Shown: positions 18,701 to 26,742 of the stretch, piece by piece
Layout of the letters: the number at the start of each line of letters is the position of its first letter
How positions within the stretch are numbered: position 1 is the stretch's first letter
DNA from: Scopulibacillus_A cellulosilyticus
GTDB taxonomy: Bacteria; Bacillota; Bacilli; Bacillales; Sporolactobacillaceae
NCBI RefSeq assembly: GCF_042665295.1
Contig: NZ_JBHTCO010000042.1
Location: 1-64,000, forward strand
Direction: 5' to 3'
Length of the DNA stretch: 64,000 bases
Notes under the pieces: generated by a model
The model's database searches: none
What the model was told of the DNA's origin: nothing
The model's input: the letters and a program-made list of their open reading frames with translations, nothing else
Program-made: the position numbers and the translations under genes

Positions 18701-19105
18701 TCCTAAATACACCATTTCCCCATTGTTATTTGTAAAAAACTCAATATTAAGGTAAGGGTCTTTATTATAGTCATAACTTCTGTAACCAATTTCAACTTCC
18801 ATTAAAGATGCTGAATAGGCGGTTATAGAGTTATATGTAAGATAGTGATGGCCGCCCTTTTTATCCGTTAACGTTCTAATAGACTGACCAGGATTTACTA
18901 AAGGATAGTCGTTTGGATTATGATAATCGTGATTTTTATTCTTGTCTTTAAGAGGTGATGTTTTTTGATTTAGATGAACCTTTATTCTTGGTTTTTTAGA
19001 GGATTCTGTTTTGCCTTTATCATTGGCAAAAGCTCCAGTAGGTAAAGTAGAAAGCAGCAACAATAAGGTTAGAAACAAATAAATTCCTTTCTTTTTAACC
19101 CGCAA
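15764..19105 (-). CDS. Secreted zinc metallopeptidase (M30-like) with six Ig-like repeats
   Basis: 1113 residues, paralog of the protein encoded at 11605-13950. The signal peptide is YLFLTLLLLLSTLPTGAFA (residues 9-27). An extra N-terminal domain of about 170 residues (35-205) follows, with a jelly-roll-like beta pattern (SLMEVEIGYRSYDY, YLNIEFFTNNNGE) that the shorter paralog lacks. The catalytic domain carries STLAHEFQHMINFNQ (HEXXH) and DTWMNEGLSMAAEQIY. The C-terminal third is six Ig-like repeats of about 83 residues. Repeats 2 and 3 are nearly identical to each other and account for the two extra copies. No sorting signal. Probably an exported protease with surface or substrate-binding repeats. 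The 300 bases upstream show no gene. Confidence 0.85.
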   Translation of the reverse strand: MRVKKKGIYLFLTLLLLLSTLPTGAFANDKGKTESSKKPRIKVHLNQKTSPLKDKNKNHDYHNPNDYPLVNPGQSIRTLTDKKGGHHYLTYNSITAYSASLMEVEIGYRSYDYNKDPYLNIEFFTNNNGEMVYLGSSDFYVGDINGGIASLSTGFSKSLYSNDPFIYMRIGTLANLTDKYYSDVTYFKVANPFYKGSQGPSDSNNYALVSNESTDGYQSENLGSFKINNDKYTFNKKIDKDAYRMDTVIPFDVKKYKDKLIKKNSKSIKSKDEIGDSKSFWVDNLETDDYYPLSATLLYSGAHSNVWVNDNQITSEQAAQLGKEFEDRIYNSDVDNFGNESDVDGNGKVNILCYDIQDGFSGSGGYIAGYFDPRDLFNMEHSNESEIFYIDTYPLMGMGDSKDVSEAYSTLAHEFQHMINFNQKVFVQGNFNDMDTWMNEGLSMAAEQIYLGKALQDRIDYYNYDTDIANGHSLLYWDNYGDTLANYSLSYLFMQYLKVQSGQGNHIFKELIDDPHTDYEAVEDMVKKYIDPNLTFGKFMTDYRAALLLKENSGLYGFQGESGFDSIKERIYNGSSLSLRGGGAIVKRISSPDDFSIPADKGEDVTYTFLKKGGDQKKLTKPSVNPVGDNDTSVTGKADSKVKVTVTSKSNELGHVNADDQGDFRVTIPKQKAGSELHVYAEDAYGNKSEETIVTVSDKTPPEKPKVNEISDASTKVSGTTESGAKVTVKNGSTVLGSGKATEGGAFSIPIAKQKAGTKLTVYAEDDSGNKSEETIVTLSDKTPPEKPKVNEVSDASTSVTGTTEAEAKVTVKRSTTVLGSAKAEANGKFNITINKQKAGTKLTIYSEDDSGNKSEEATVTVSDKTPPAKPKVDEVSDASTYVTGSAETGSKVTVKNGSMTIGSGNTDSKGAFKIKITKQKAGTTLSIYAEDAAHNKSATVTIKVMDKTPPAKPTVSTFGDNQTTISGKAEPESKVTIKYGKTVLGYATANSKGNFQVKIKHNQKAGTTLTAYATDKGGNQSQGATFKVIDKTPPTQPTVNKVTSKSTVVTGKAEKGSTVYLYNGSKYLGKATANSKGNYSIKIQKQKKGTTLKLYAKDKAGNKGKYKYIKVQ
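16240..17260 (-). repeat. Tandem 250-bp coding repeats (Ig-like modules)
   Basis: Four in-frame modules of about 249 bases share SDKTPPEKPKVNE / KQKAGTKLTVYAEDDSGNKS-type segments at the DNA level, most strongly between repeats 2 and 3. Such near-identity allows copy-number change by recombination and probably explains the four-versus-six difference between the two paralogs. Confidence 0.7.
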
Positions 19106-19406
19106 TCCAGCAGCCCCCTTTTTTAAGTTTTAATCGTTACGATATAGCTAGCTTATTTTTATTTAAACTCCTTCTTTCACATCGCTTTACGGTCCGTATT
19201 CTTATTTTTTCAATTAAAACTTTGGACGCGTGATATAATACCTAGATTTTATTTTAAAAATGTAAGGGTAAAAATCCTGCTTGAATTTGTCAGGTGTAAA
19301 TCATTTTTTAGTTGGCCATAATTAAAAGTTACATCCATATAGAAATTACTTAAATTTTTAAGAAATGATATTATTATTTATGAGGTTATGTAAAAGGAGG
19401 ATAAAA

Positions 19407-19805
19407 TTGAAGAAACAAGTAAAAGTTGTCGCGGCCATTGTCGAAAATGAACAAGATGAAATTTTATGCGCGTTAAGATCTCCCGAAATGTCTATTCCAA
19501 ATATGTGGGAGTTTCCAGGTGGAAAAGTTGAAGAGAATGAAGATATTTACTCCGCATTAAAAAGGGAAATTAATGAAGAGTTGGACTGTGAAATTGAGAC
19601 ATCAAATAAAGTTTTTAACGCCAATACCCATGAATACGAAACGTTTATTATAAATTTAATTTCAATTAAATGTAAGATTGTAGAAGGAAAACCCAAACTA
19701 ACTGAACATTCTAAACTAATTTGGCTTAAAAAAGAGAATCTAACTTCCCTGAAATGGGCCCCTGCAGACATTCCCGCAGTCGAGCAGTTAATAAATGAAA
19801 GTTAG
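19407..19805 (+). CDS. Nudix hydrolase, MutT-like (8-oxo-dGTP diphosphatase type)
   Basis: 132 residues. The Nudix box is intact: G-G-K-V-E-E-N-E, seven residues, then REINEEL, within WEFPGGKVEENEDIYSALKR (about residues 33-52). The Pro/Phe before the box and the short length are typical of MutT proteins that clean oxidised nucleotides. The TTG at 19407 is the start: a perfect AAAGGAGG lies 6 bases upstream, while the longer frame from 19365 has no ribosome-binding site. The gene converges on a PLD-helicase-DUF3427 gene and shares its terminator. Nudix genes are found beside this helicase family in other genomes, so a joint role in nucleic-acid quality control or phage defence is possible. 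Confidence 0.8.
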   Translation: MKKQVKVVAAIVENEQDEILCALRSPEMSIPNMWEFPGGKVEENEDIYSALKREINEELDCEIETSNKVFNANTHEYETFIINLISIKCKIVEGKPKLTEHSKLIWLKKENLTSLKWAPADIPAVEQLINES

Positions 19806-19834
19806 TCTTCTCAAAATGAGAAGACTACACTTTT
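19804..19834. terminator. Shared convergent terminator (Nudix / helicase)
   Basis: A perfect 10-bp stem AGTCTTCTCA / TGAGAAGACT with a 3-base loop, then ACAC and seven T residues. It overlaps both stop codons. Confidence 0.85.
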
Positions 19835-22638
19835 TTTGTAAATTCTATATATAGATTTGGAGGTACTTCGTTCTCCAATTCTATTCGTACTGTGATCGGC
19901 TTTTCACCTTCATAGTGAATAGAATTTCCCTTACCGATATAAATGAAGGGCTGTGTTTTCCGATCAATTTCACGATACTTTCTAATAAACAGATGGAGAT
20001 TGATTCCGCGCTGTTTATTAAAAATAATATTCTTACCTCTCTCAGACTTTTGAGTAGTGTTGTTCACAGACTGCCATTGGAATTCCTGCGAATTAATAAA
20101 TTTATCTTTGTATTTAATACTTTCCTTTATATTTTTTTCCTTATGTAAATCAATAAATAGAAAATATTCATTTCCATTTGCAAGAAGTCCAGAGCCTCTA
20201 AAAGAACTATGGATTTTTCGATAATTTGATAGGAGTGCTGCATCGATCATTTGATATTGTTCATAAAGTTTAAAGTGTGGAACTCCATAATAATCACTTT
20301 TAAATTCCATTTCATACCTAATAATTCCATAGTTTATAATGTCTTCAATATATTTTTTATAATCATTATTTTCCAATAGGCCTTTAAAAGTTTGTGATTT
20401 ATCCAATTTACCATCATTATATTGGAATAATTTTGGTTTGCCTTTTTTCTGTACATTATCATAATAGTTTTGATTTAAGCATTCGAATGCGTGAAATATA
20501 CTATCATCATCTACATCTTTTACCACTTTTAGGACTTCCTGTCTTGCAGTTTCAATTGTAATATCTTCATTTCCTATTAAATAGCGAATAATCACAAATT
20601 CATAGATTCGTTTAAGTGGAAGCTTACTTGAAAGTTCTTTTATAGCCTCTTCAAAGATATTATTTAGTAAGAGTTTGTTTAAACTTTCTTCCTTCTCTAC
20701 TTTCGCTACAAACCTTAGGTATGACTTTTCTCGATCAATAAATTTTATAGGGTCTGGCGCACCATCGTATTTTAGATAATCCATTAAATAATAAGGAATT
20801 CGCCCCTGATTGAGCTTTTTAAATTCGTAGTATTCGTCCTTTAAATACTTCATAGAATTAAAGTTTTCATTTTCAATCTGAGCCAAAATTCTTTCTTGGG
20901 ATATTTTATCCATTTGAATATGGGTGCAACCTGGTATATTTGCAAATCCAGTTGCTATTGCTACTTTCAAACTTTCTTTGTCATAGTAACGACTTCCATT
21001 CAAAGCTAGTGCAATAAGGAACGCTTTATTATGGTTCCCTATAAAATCTAGAACTGTTAAAAAAGTTTTTCCCGCATGCTTTCTTAGTCCCCTACCAAGT
21101 TGTTGAATAAAAACAATCGGAGAGTTGGTTGGCCTTAACATTATAACAGTATTTATTGATGGAATATCCATTCCCTCATTAAAAATATCAACCGTAAAAA
21201 TAAATTCTAAATCATCATAATCGCTTTCTAATCTTTTTATATAACGTTCACGAATTACCGGCAAATCGTTGCCATGTAAACAAACACTTTTATAGCCCCT
21301 TTTATTAAATTCATTAGCCATGTATTGGGCGTGATCAACACTTGCGCAAAAACCAAGTACTTTCCTTTTGTTACCGTCATGACCATAGAAATTTATTTTT
21401 TCAATAATAAAATCTACGCGTTCATTAATCTTTAATCTCTTTGTAACTTCAGCAATATCATCAATATTTACATCACTGAGATCAATACCTTCGATATCCG
21501 TTATTCCAAAGTAATGAAAAGGAATAACCAATTCATCTTCTAAAGCCTCATGTAATCGTACTTCTAGCGCTACATTATTATCAAAAAGATCAAAGACATT
21601 ATTCCCATCACTTCGCTCCGGAGTTGCCGTCATTCCTAAAGTAAATTTAGGCTCAAAATAATTTAAGACACTTTGATATGTTTGACTAGTTGCATGATGG
21701 GCTTCATCAATGATTAAGTAATCAAATTCATTCTTTTTAAACTCATGAAGGCATTTGGAAATAGTTTGAATGGTAGCAAATATGTAATCAACGTTGCGTT
21801 GCTTATGATTACCAGTTAAAAATCCAAAAGTAACACCTTCATTCGGAAGAAGCATTTCAAAAGTTTCTTTTGCCTTTTTCAAAATCTCTTCCCTATGTAC
21901 AATAAAAAGGAGCTTTTTCGGATGTGAGTTTTTTACATCAAATGCTGACATATAAGTTTTCCCTGTACCTGTAGCCGCAATAACAAGTGCCTTTTTCTCA
22001 CCAAAACCCCTAAGCCTTTCTAAATTCTCTATTGCCCGCTTTTGCATTTTGTTTGGAACAATATATTTTTTATTTTCATAAATTATTTGATGCGGATTTC
22101 CTATTTTCCCTAAACTCTCCAAAAAGCTTTCGTATCTTTTAATAAAATCTAAATTTACATCCTCACTTATATTCCAAAGATAATCATATTCTTTTAAAAC
22201 ATCTTGAATAAACTGATTATCCTCTTTTGTAACTATCTTAACATTCCACTCAATATTACTTTTCAAGGCACTTTGAGTGATATTAGATGAACCAATAATT
22301 ATCTTGTAGCTATCAATATACTCAAATATATATGCTTTGGTATGAAAACCAATCTCTTTTTCAGTCACAAATACCTTTAAATTGACATTCCTAAACTCCC
22401 CAATTTTCTCTAGTGATTTTACATCTGTAAAATTAAGATAAGTGGAAGTAATAATCTTTCCCTTAACTCCCTTTTTCTCAGCTTCTTTTAATGGATCGAG
22501 AAGAAGCTGCAGCCCACTAAAATTTATAAAAGCAACACTAAAATAAAACCGCTGACATTCATTCATCGATTTTATTAGTTCTATTAATAAATTTTCCATC
22601 TCTGAATTAACAATTAGCTTCTTTTCAACTGGTTTCAT
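19825..22638 (-). CDS. PLD-like nuclease / SF2 helicase / DUF3427 fusion protein
   Basis: 937 residues. An N-terminal phospholipase-D-type nuclease domain (about 1-185) has the HKD half-motif FHTKAYIFE and GSSNITQSALKSN. The SF2 helicase core (about 205-560) has motif I IAATGTGKTYMSA, motif II LIIDEAHHATS, motif III GMTATPERSDG, motif V DIFNEGMDIPSI and motif VI QQLGRGLRKH. The C-terminal 370 residues match the DUF3427 architecture. Proteins with this order are predicted nucleases/helicases found in defence islands. One HKD motif implies dimerisation to form the active site. The gene is intact and convergent with a MutT-like gene. Defence is inference, not shown here. Confidence 0.85.
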   Translation of the reverse strand: MKPVEKKLIVNSEMENLLIELIKSMNECQRFYFSVAFINFSGLQLLLDPLKEAEKKGVKGKIITSTYLNFTDVKSLEKIGEFRNVNLKVFVTEKEIGFHTKAYIFEYIDSYKIIIGSSNITQSALKSNIEWNVKIVTKEDNQFIQDVLKEYDYLWNISEDVNLDFIKRYESFLESLGKIGNPHQIIYENKKYIVPNKMQKRAIENLERLRGFGEKKALVIAATGTGKTYMSAFDVKNSHPKKLLFIVHREEILKKAKETFEMLLPNEGVTFGFLTGNHKQRNVDYIFATIQTISKCLHEFKKNEFDYLIIDEAHHATSQTYQSVLNYFEPKFTLGMTATPERSDGNNVFDLFDNNVALEVRLHEALEDELVIPFHYFGITDIEGIDLSDVNIDDIAEVTKRLKINERVDFIIEKINFYGHDGNKRKVLGFCASVDHAQYMANEFNKRGYKSVCLHGNDLPVIRERYIKRLESDYDDLEFIFTVDIFNEGMDIPSINTVIMLRPTNSPIVFIQQLGRGLRKHAGKTFLTVLDFIGNHNKAFLIALALNGSRYYDKESLKVAIATGFANIPGCTHIQMDKISQERILAQIENENFNSMKYLKDEYYEFKKLNQGRIPYYLMDYLKYDGAPDPIKFIDREKSYLRFVAKVEKEESLNKLLLNNIFEEAIKELSSKLPLKRIYEFVIIRYLIGNEDITIETARQEVLKVVKDVDDDSIFHAFECLNQNYYDNVQKKGKPKLFQYNDGKLDKSQTFKGLLENNDYKKYIEDIINYGIIRYEMEFKSDYYGVPHFKLYEQYQMIDAALLSNYRKIHSSFRGSGLLANGNEYFLFIDLHKEKNIKESIKYKDKFINSQEFQWQSVNNTTQKSERGKNIIFNKQRGINLHLFIRKYREIDRKTQPFIYIGKGNSIHYEGEKPITVRIELENEVPPNLYIEFTKKV

Positions 22639-22881
22639 GGATTAACCTACCTATATATATATTGATTACAATTAAGAATTTTAGCAATTTAGGCTATTGT
22701 TAAAGGATTAAAGGCATATCTTTATACATAGAAACGAATACATAAGGCTATATCTTTAGCAAAAAAAGGAGTACCTCCCCAAATGCTGAAATAGTAAGTT
22801 GCGACACAAAACTACAGTGATTTTGAGGAACACTCCCTATATCTATTATACGATAAGGTAGCCTGTTTGACCTGCAAGAAT

Positions 22882-24680
22882 TTACTCCAATTTGCTAACC
22901 GTTTCATCATAAATCATTTGAAGTTTTTCTAAAATTATTTGCAGCTCCCTGTTTTCATATAAAGCATCAAGAACATTCAATATTTCCGATTCCGTTAGAC
23001 CCTTAATTGAAATTGTTTCAGAGTAAATACGGTTAAACTTTGCTTCCAGTGCCAATCCTTTTTTACTAAATTTAATGCCCTTTTCTTTAACCTTTTCCAT
23101 CAACAGAACGCGTTTATCAGCTTTAATCGGGCCGATTTCCAGCGTAAAGTACAGTGAATCTTGGTTGAAATTCATCCAAAATAGAAATGGGCCATTATCC
23201 CACCACCATTTTTCTCTTGTTTCTCCTAATTTCTCTTTGAACGCATCAAACAATGGAATTTTAAATGATAGATTTCGTGATGATACACGATAATGACTTT
23301 CAGGAATTTTTTTAGATTCCATCCATTTTATAAATGCGTTTTGGACTTGTATTTTCGCTTCATGTAAAGGAGAATCTTCCATAGGTTTATTAACGTCTTC
23401 CGCTACTGGATTTTCATTATTTAAAATTGCTGCAACCTGTTTCCGTAACAAAGTAAACTCCGGGCTATTATATAAATCTGCCATTGCCTGCGTAAGTTCA
23501 TCCATATCATCCCACTTATTTACATCAATCTTTTGTGAGAAAAATCGTGTATAACGCGCCTTTTCTAACTTTGAATTCCCTCTTAACGCCAAACCGATTT
23601 TTTCTAATTGTTCTATCAGCCAAAGGCGTCCATCATATTCCAATGGCCCCACTTCAGCTATAAGACGTAAACGACTATCATTTGCTTTTTCAAACCAAAC
23701 AATTAGTCCTCTCCCCAACCAATAATTTGGCTCTCGTAATTGAATATGGCTAATGGGTTGCCACTCAGGTGGAAGTAAATTCGGGACAGTTGGATGTGCA
23801 TGGTAAAGAACTTCTTCTTCAAACTGTTGATCCATAAATTGTTCAAAGCTATATGACAGGATATTTTGCCCATGTTTAAAAATATAATTGATTGTATTTT
23901 TATACTTCATCATGAATTCAAATTGATAACCTGATTCAAATTGCAATGGATTATAAAGCATAGACGTTTTTTCGAATAATGTATCTATTGTCTGCTTATG
24001 ATTACGATATATATCTATAGCTAGCAACATTTGATCTTGGTTTGGGTAAAATTTTTCTTTTATACCTGGTTGTAATCTTCAATAAACTTGTAAACGCTAT
24101 CGCTTAGTTGATCCCGATTTAACATAAGAACTGTATGTAAAATGGATTGGATTTGCCCATAAGTAAGGATAAAGTATTGATAATTAGAAGGCTCTTCCCC
24201 ATCAAGTGTTAAATAAATCGGTATTATTGTAAAATCCTTATATGTCTCTTGGATAAAGTTTAAATAATCATCCAATTGATTTTCCGATTCTGTGGAATAA
24301 AATTTATTTTCAATAAGAAAGATAGATTTCAACTTTTGGTTCACGATAAGTAAATCGATAAATCGGTTCCTTTCTGTTTTAACTTCACGATATACATAAC
24401 TATCCATTAATGAATGATTGAGAATTTCGCCTACTATTTGATATTGGAGATTATTGCTGTTTTCATCCATTAATACGAGATGTTCAATCATTTTACGTAA
24501 AAAATAGTCACGCAGACCATGATTTTCTTTCGGATTGAACAACCACGCTAAAATATTTGAATGACGGATTTCATGGTTTTCTAATTTTAAGATTTTTAGT
24601 GTATTGAACGAACTCACTTGCTGATTGAGCTGTTGAAAGGTTGCATCATTTTCTAACTCAAATAAATCCTGAATTTCCAT
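22882..24680 (-). pseudogene. PD-(D/E)XK nuclease family gene split by a frameshift
   Basis: Two abutting frames form one protein of about 600 residues. The 5' part (24680-24060, 206 aa) holds the PD-(D/E)XK nuclease domain: MEIQDLFELENDATF..., NILAWLFNPKENHGLRDYFL, the acidic FIDLLIV and the catalytic IENKFYSTESENQL with Glu-x-Lys. It ends ...YNQV-stop. The 3' part continues, in another frame, IKEKFYPNQDQMLLAIDIYR and then 360 residues of partner domain. Restoring one A at about 24060 (CAGGTATAAAAG to CAGGTAATAAAAG) would rejoin them. The family is PDDEXK_4-like. The nuclease domain itself could still be made as a truncated protein. A sequencing error cannot be excluded. Confidence 0.7.
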
Positions 24681-24776
24681 CTGGGTTCACTCCTGTTGCT
24701 AATAGCAATTTACAATTATCATTATATCAGCAAATTATATAACATAATTCTTTAGCATTGTTGGACCTTCTAAAGA

Positions 24777-24812
24777 CCTCATTTAATCAGACTGGTTCGC
24801 CGTAACTTTGGA
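24777..24812 (-). repeat. Degenerate rlmH-type attachment site (att copy E)
   Basis: On the minus strand it reads AGT TAC GGC GAA CCA then diverges, followed by AAATGAGGT. It aligns with the copy at 52.9 kb: TTACGG.GAACC, the ATGAGGT flank, and the outer CCAATCCAAAGTTACGG against CCTATCCAATGTTACGG. The core TATCATAA is lost. This is the left-most copy I can support. Confidence 0.5.
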
Positions 24813-24929
24813 TTGGATCAATCTAAGAAGAAAGAATGAAAAAAAGATGACCTTGGAATAATACCTAGGTCATCAAATAGTATCCTTAGTTGATACTTTC
24901 TATAATTATCTAAACTTAGTTTTGCATTA

Positions 24930-25808
24930 TTATTTTTTCACATCAGAAATATATTTCTCTACAACATCATATACATAATCCTGGCATGGCACTGCCGTAT
25001 TGGGATTATATTTACCGCCATTCGTTTTATTATTGGATAGTACTCTAATATCTAGGAACGGTATATTATAGGCATTGGCCATTTGTGCTTCTGCAAATCC
25101 TTCCATTTCTTCTGCAGTTGTCCCATACTTATCATGGAACCATTTAATTCTGTCAATTTCATTATCCCAAATGTCTCCAGAACCTATTGTTCCTTCAACA
25201 ACGTTCCCCTTAGTATATTTATCTTTGACACTATTAGCCGCTGAAAGTAAACCCTTGTCTCCTTCGTAGTAACGGATATTTTCAGATTTGGAACTTGAAC
25301 CGCTACCTTCAGAGGCCATTAAATCCATAGGTTTCCATTGCTTTGGATCTATTCCCTGGTTTTTACCCTTATCTTCTGTTTTAAATGACCCAATGTTTAC
25401 CGTTCTTTTTCCTAAAACAATATCAGATACATGTAACTTTGGGTCATGTCCGCCTGCTGTTCCTTGATTGATGATTGCTTTAGGGTGATATTTTTCAATA
25501 GCCACCGCTGTAGCGGCTGCTGCATTTTCCATCCCCTTGCCTGTTTTAGCAATGACCACAGGATAATTGTCTATCGTTCCTTTGTAAAATACAAATGTTC
25601 CTGACTTTTCTTCTTTAACATTTTTCAACTTTTTAGAGAAATCTTTTACCTCTATTGGCATTGCCCCTTCAATTAAAATAGGTTTTTTAGTTTTTTCTTT
25701 AGTAACCGTTTTTGATTGTGAAGACGAACCGCATCCAGATAATATCGATAATAAAAGTATGGTGATAAGTGCTAAATAGCTATATATTTTTAGCTTTTTG
25801 TTTTTCAT
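24930..25808 (-). CDS. Nucleosidase-like lipoprotein (MTA/SAH nucleosidase, PNP_UDP_1 fold)
   Basis: 292 residues. A lipoprotein signal (YLALITILLLSILSGCGSSS) has the lipobox LSGC. The mature protein has the nucleoside phosphorylase/nucleosidase fold of the Pfs/MtnN family: IVIAKTGKGMENAAAATAVA, INQGTAGGHDPKLHVSDIVL, the base/ribose-binding TTAEEMEGFAEAQMANAY (the METE-like Glu-Met-Glu) and FLDIRVLSNN with the catalytic-type RVLS.N segment. The start at 25808 follows AAGGAGGGG. Unlike cytosolic MtnN it would act outside the membrane, releasing a purine base from nucleosides. A C74-type purine riboswitch with a terminator controls it, which fits purine scavenging. The nucleoside substrate is not determined by the sequence. 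Confidence 0.75.
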   Translation of the reverse strand: MKNKKLKIYSYLALITILLLSILSGCGSSSQSKTVTKEKTKKPILIEGAMPIEVKDFSKKLKNVKEEKSGTFVFYKGTIDNYPVVIAKTGKGMENAAAATAVAIEKYHPKAIINQGTAGGHDPKLHVSDIVLGKRTVNIGSFKTEDKGKNQGIDPKQWKPMDLMASEGSGSSSKSENIRYYEGDKGLLSAANSVKDKYTKGNVVEGTIGSGDIWDNEIDRIKWFHDKYGTTAEEMEGFAEAQMANAYNIPFLDIRVLSNNKTNGGKYNPNTAVPCQDYVYDVVEKYISDVKK

Positions 25809-25898
25809 GGATGACCCCTCCTTTGCTGTTGAAAAGCCCTTTTTTGGACTCATAACTAAATCCCCTAGCCACCTTGTTACTCGCTGTTTTGGAAAATA

Positions 25899-25939
25899 AA
25901 AAAGGCCTAGAAAATGTAGAAAACTTCTACTTTCTAGAC
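25899..25939 (-). terminator. Riboswitch-controlled terminator
   Basis: On the minus strand, GGTCTAGAAAGTAGAAG and CTACATTTTCTAGGCC form a stem followed by TTTTTTATTTT. The 5' arm (GTCTAG) can pair instead with CTAGAC at the end of the aptamer, so the terminator is mutually exclusive with an antiterminator. Confidence 0.8.
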
Positions 25940-26030
25940 CAATAAGTTAAAGTATAGGTAATTCAGCGGCAAAAGGGAAACCCCATGCCAAATATAACGT
26001 GATCGGCTTTTAAAAATGCCTTATACTTTA

Positions 26031-26101
26031 ACTCGTAGTCTAGTTCTTTCCATGGGAACCAGGTAGAGACGCTCAGACCATATTACCGAGCATATACGAG
26101 T
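26031..26101 (-). promoter_or_regulatory. Purine riboswitch aptamer, guanine type, upstream of the nucleosidase lipoprotein
   Basis: On the minus strand the P1 arms ACTCGTA (26101 side) and TACGAGT (26031 side) close a three-way junction with the conserved TAATATGG loop segment, the J2/3 CTCTACC and the J3/1 GACTACG. The ligand-selecting base equivalent to xpt C74 is C, so guanine/hypoxanthine is expected rather than adenine. A long antiterminator (AGTTAAAGTATA with TATACTTTAACT, extended by CTAGAC with GTCTAG) uses the 3' side of P1. Ligand binding should free the terminator and switch the gene off. Confidence 0.9.
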
Positions 26102-26742
26102 AATCTTATTTAATGTTGTTACTTTGTATAATATAGCAAACTTGTTTTAAACAATCAATAAAAAGGTGAACATTACATCAAAAAAATAAGGTTAACGTTC
26201 GTCTTTTACAAGAATAAAAAATATTCTCTTACTCTCAATCTGTACCTGAAAGCACCCTATTTACTTAAATTCCTTCCTCTTTTTTTGAAGCCGAACCTGT
26301 TACTGTTTTTAGATATGACTTAAATTAGTTTACTATGCTGAATAAGTATGATTTCTTTAAAACTCATGAAGTTGATTTTATGATAGCTTCATTTTGCAAT
26401 GAGCCCTGCCCGCTGTGACGAGAACAACAGATATTAATGGATCTCCTATTGAATATGGATAGACTCAATAGTTTAGTTTGTTAATAGCTTATTTTTTATC
26501 ACCAGCTGTCGGTTCTAAAAACTCTACTTGGCAATTAAGTTGAAAAAGGTGCAAGACTAAGAATACAAAAAATTCTTATCTGACACCTTTTCTATTAGAA
26601 CAAATTCTTTTGGATACCCTTGAAAAATACCAGTGTTTTTTTCTTCTGACCATAAGGAAAGTAATTTAATCTCTATTGGCTTGCTCCCTCTAATAAATAA
26701 CAGCTGTTAGATTTCATAACTATCTTACTAAACATAGTGATA
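26102..26742. other. Intergenic region with a terminator-like hairpin
   Basis: No gene could be supported on either strand. A hairpin AAAAGGTG...TAAGAAT / ATTCTTA...CACCTTTT (about 26546-26595) flanked by A/T runs lies about 150 bases beyond the uxaA stop and probably terminates the uronate operon. The remainder is A/T-rich. Confidence 0.5.

Noticed and set aside
22760..22870. GGAGTACCTCCCC / GAGGAACACTCCC possible IS end or hairpin
   Set aside because: Arms are short and imperfect, there is no transposase remnant and no T-run.
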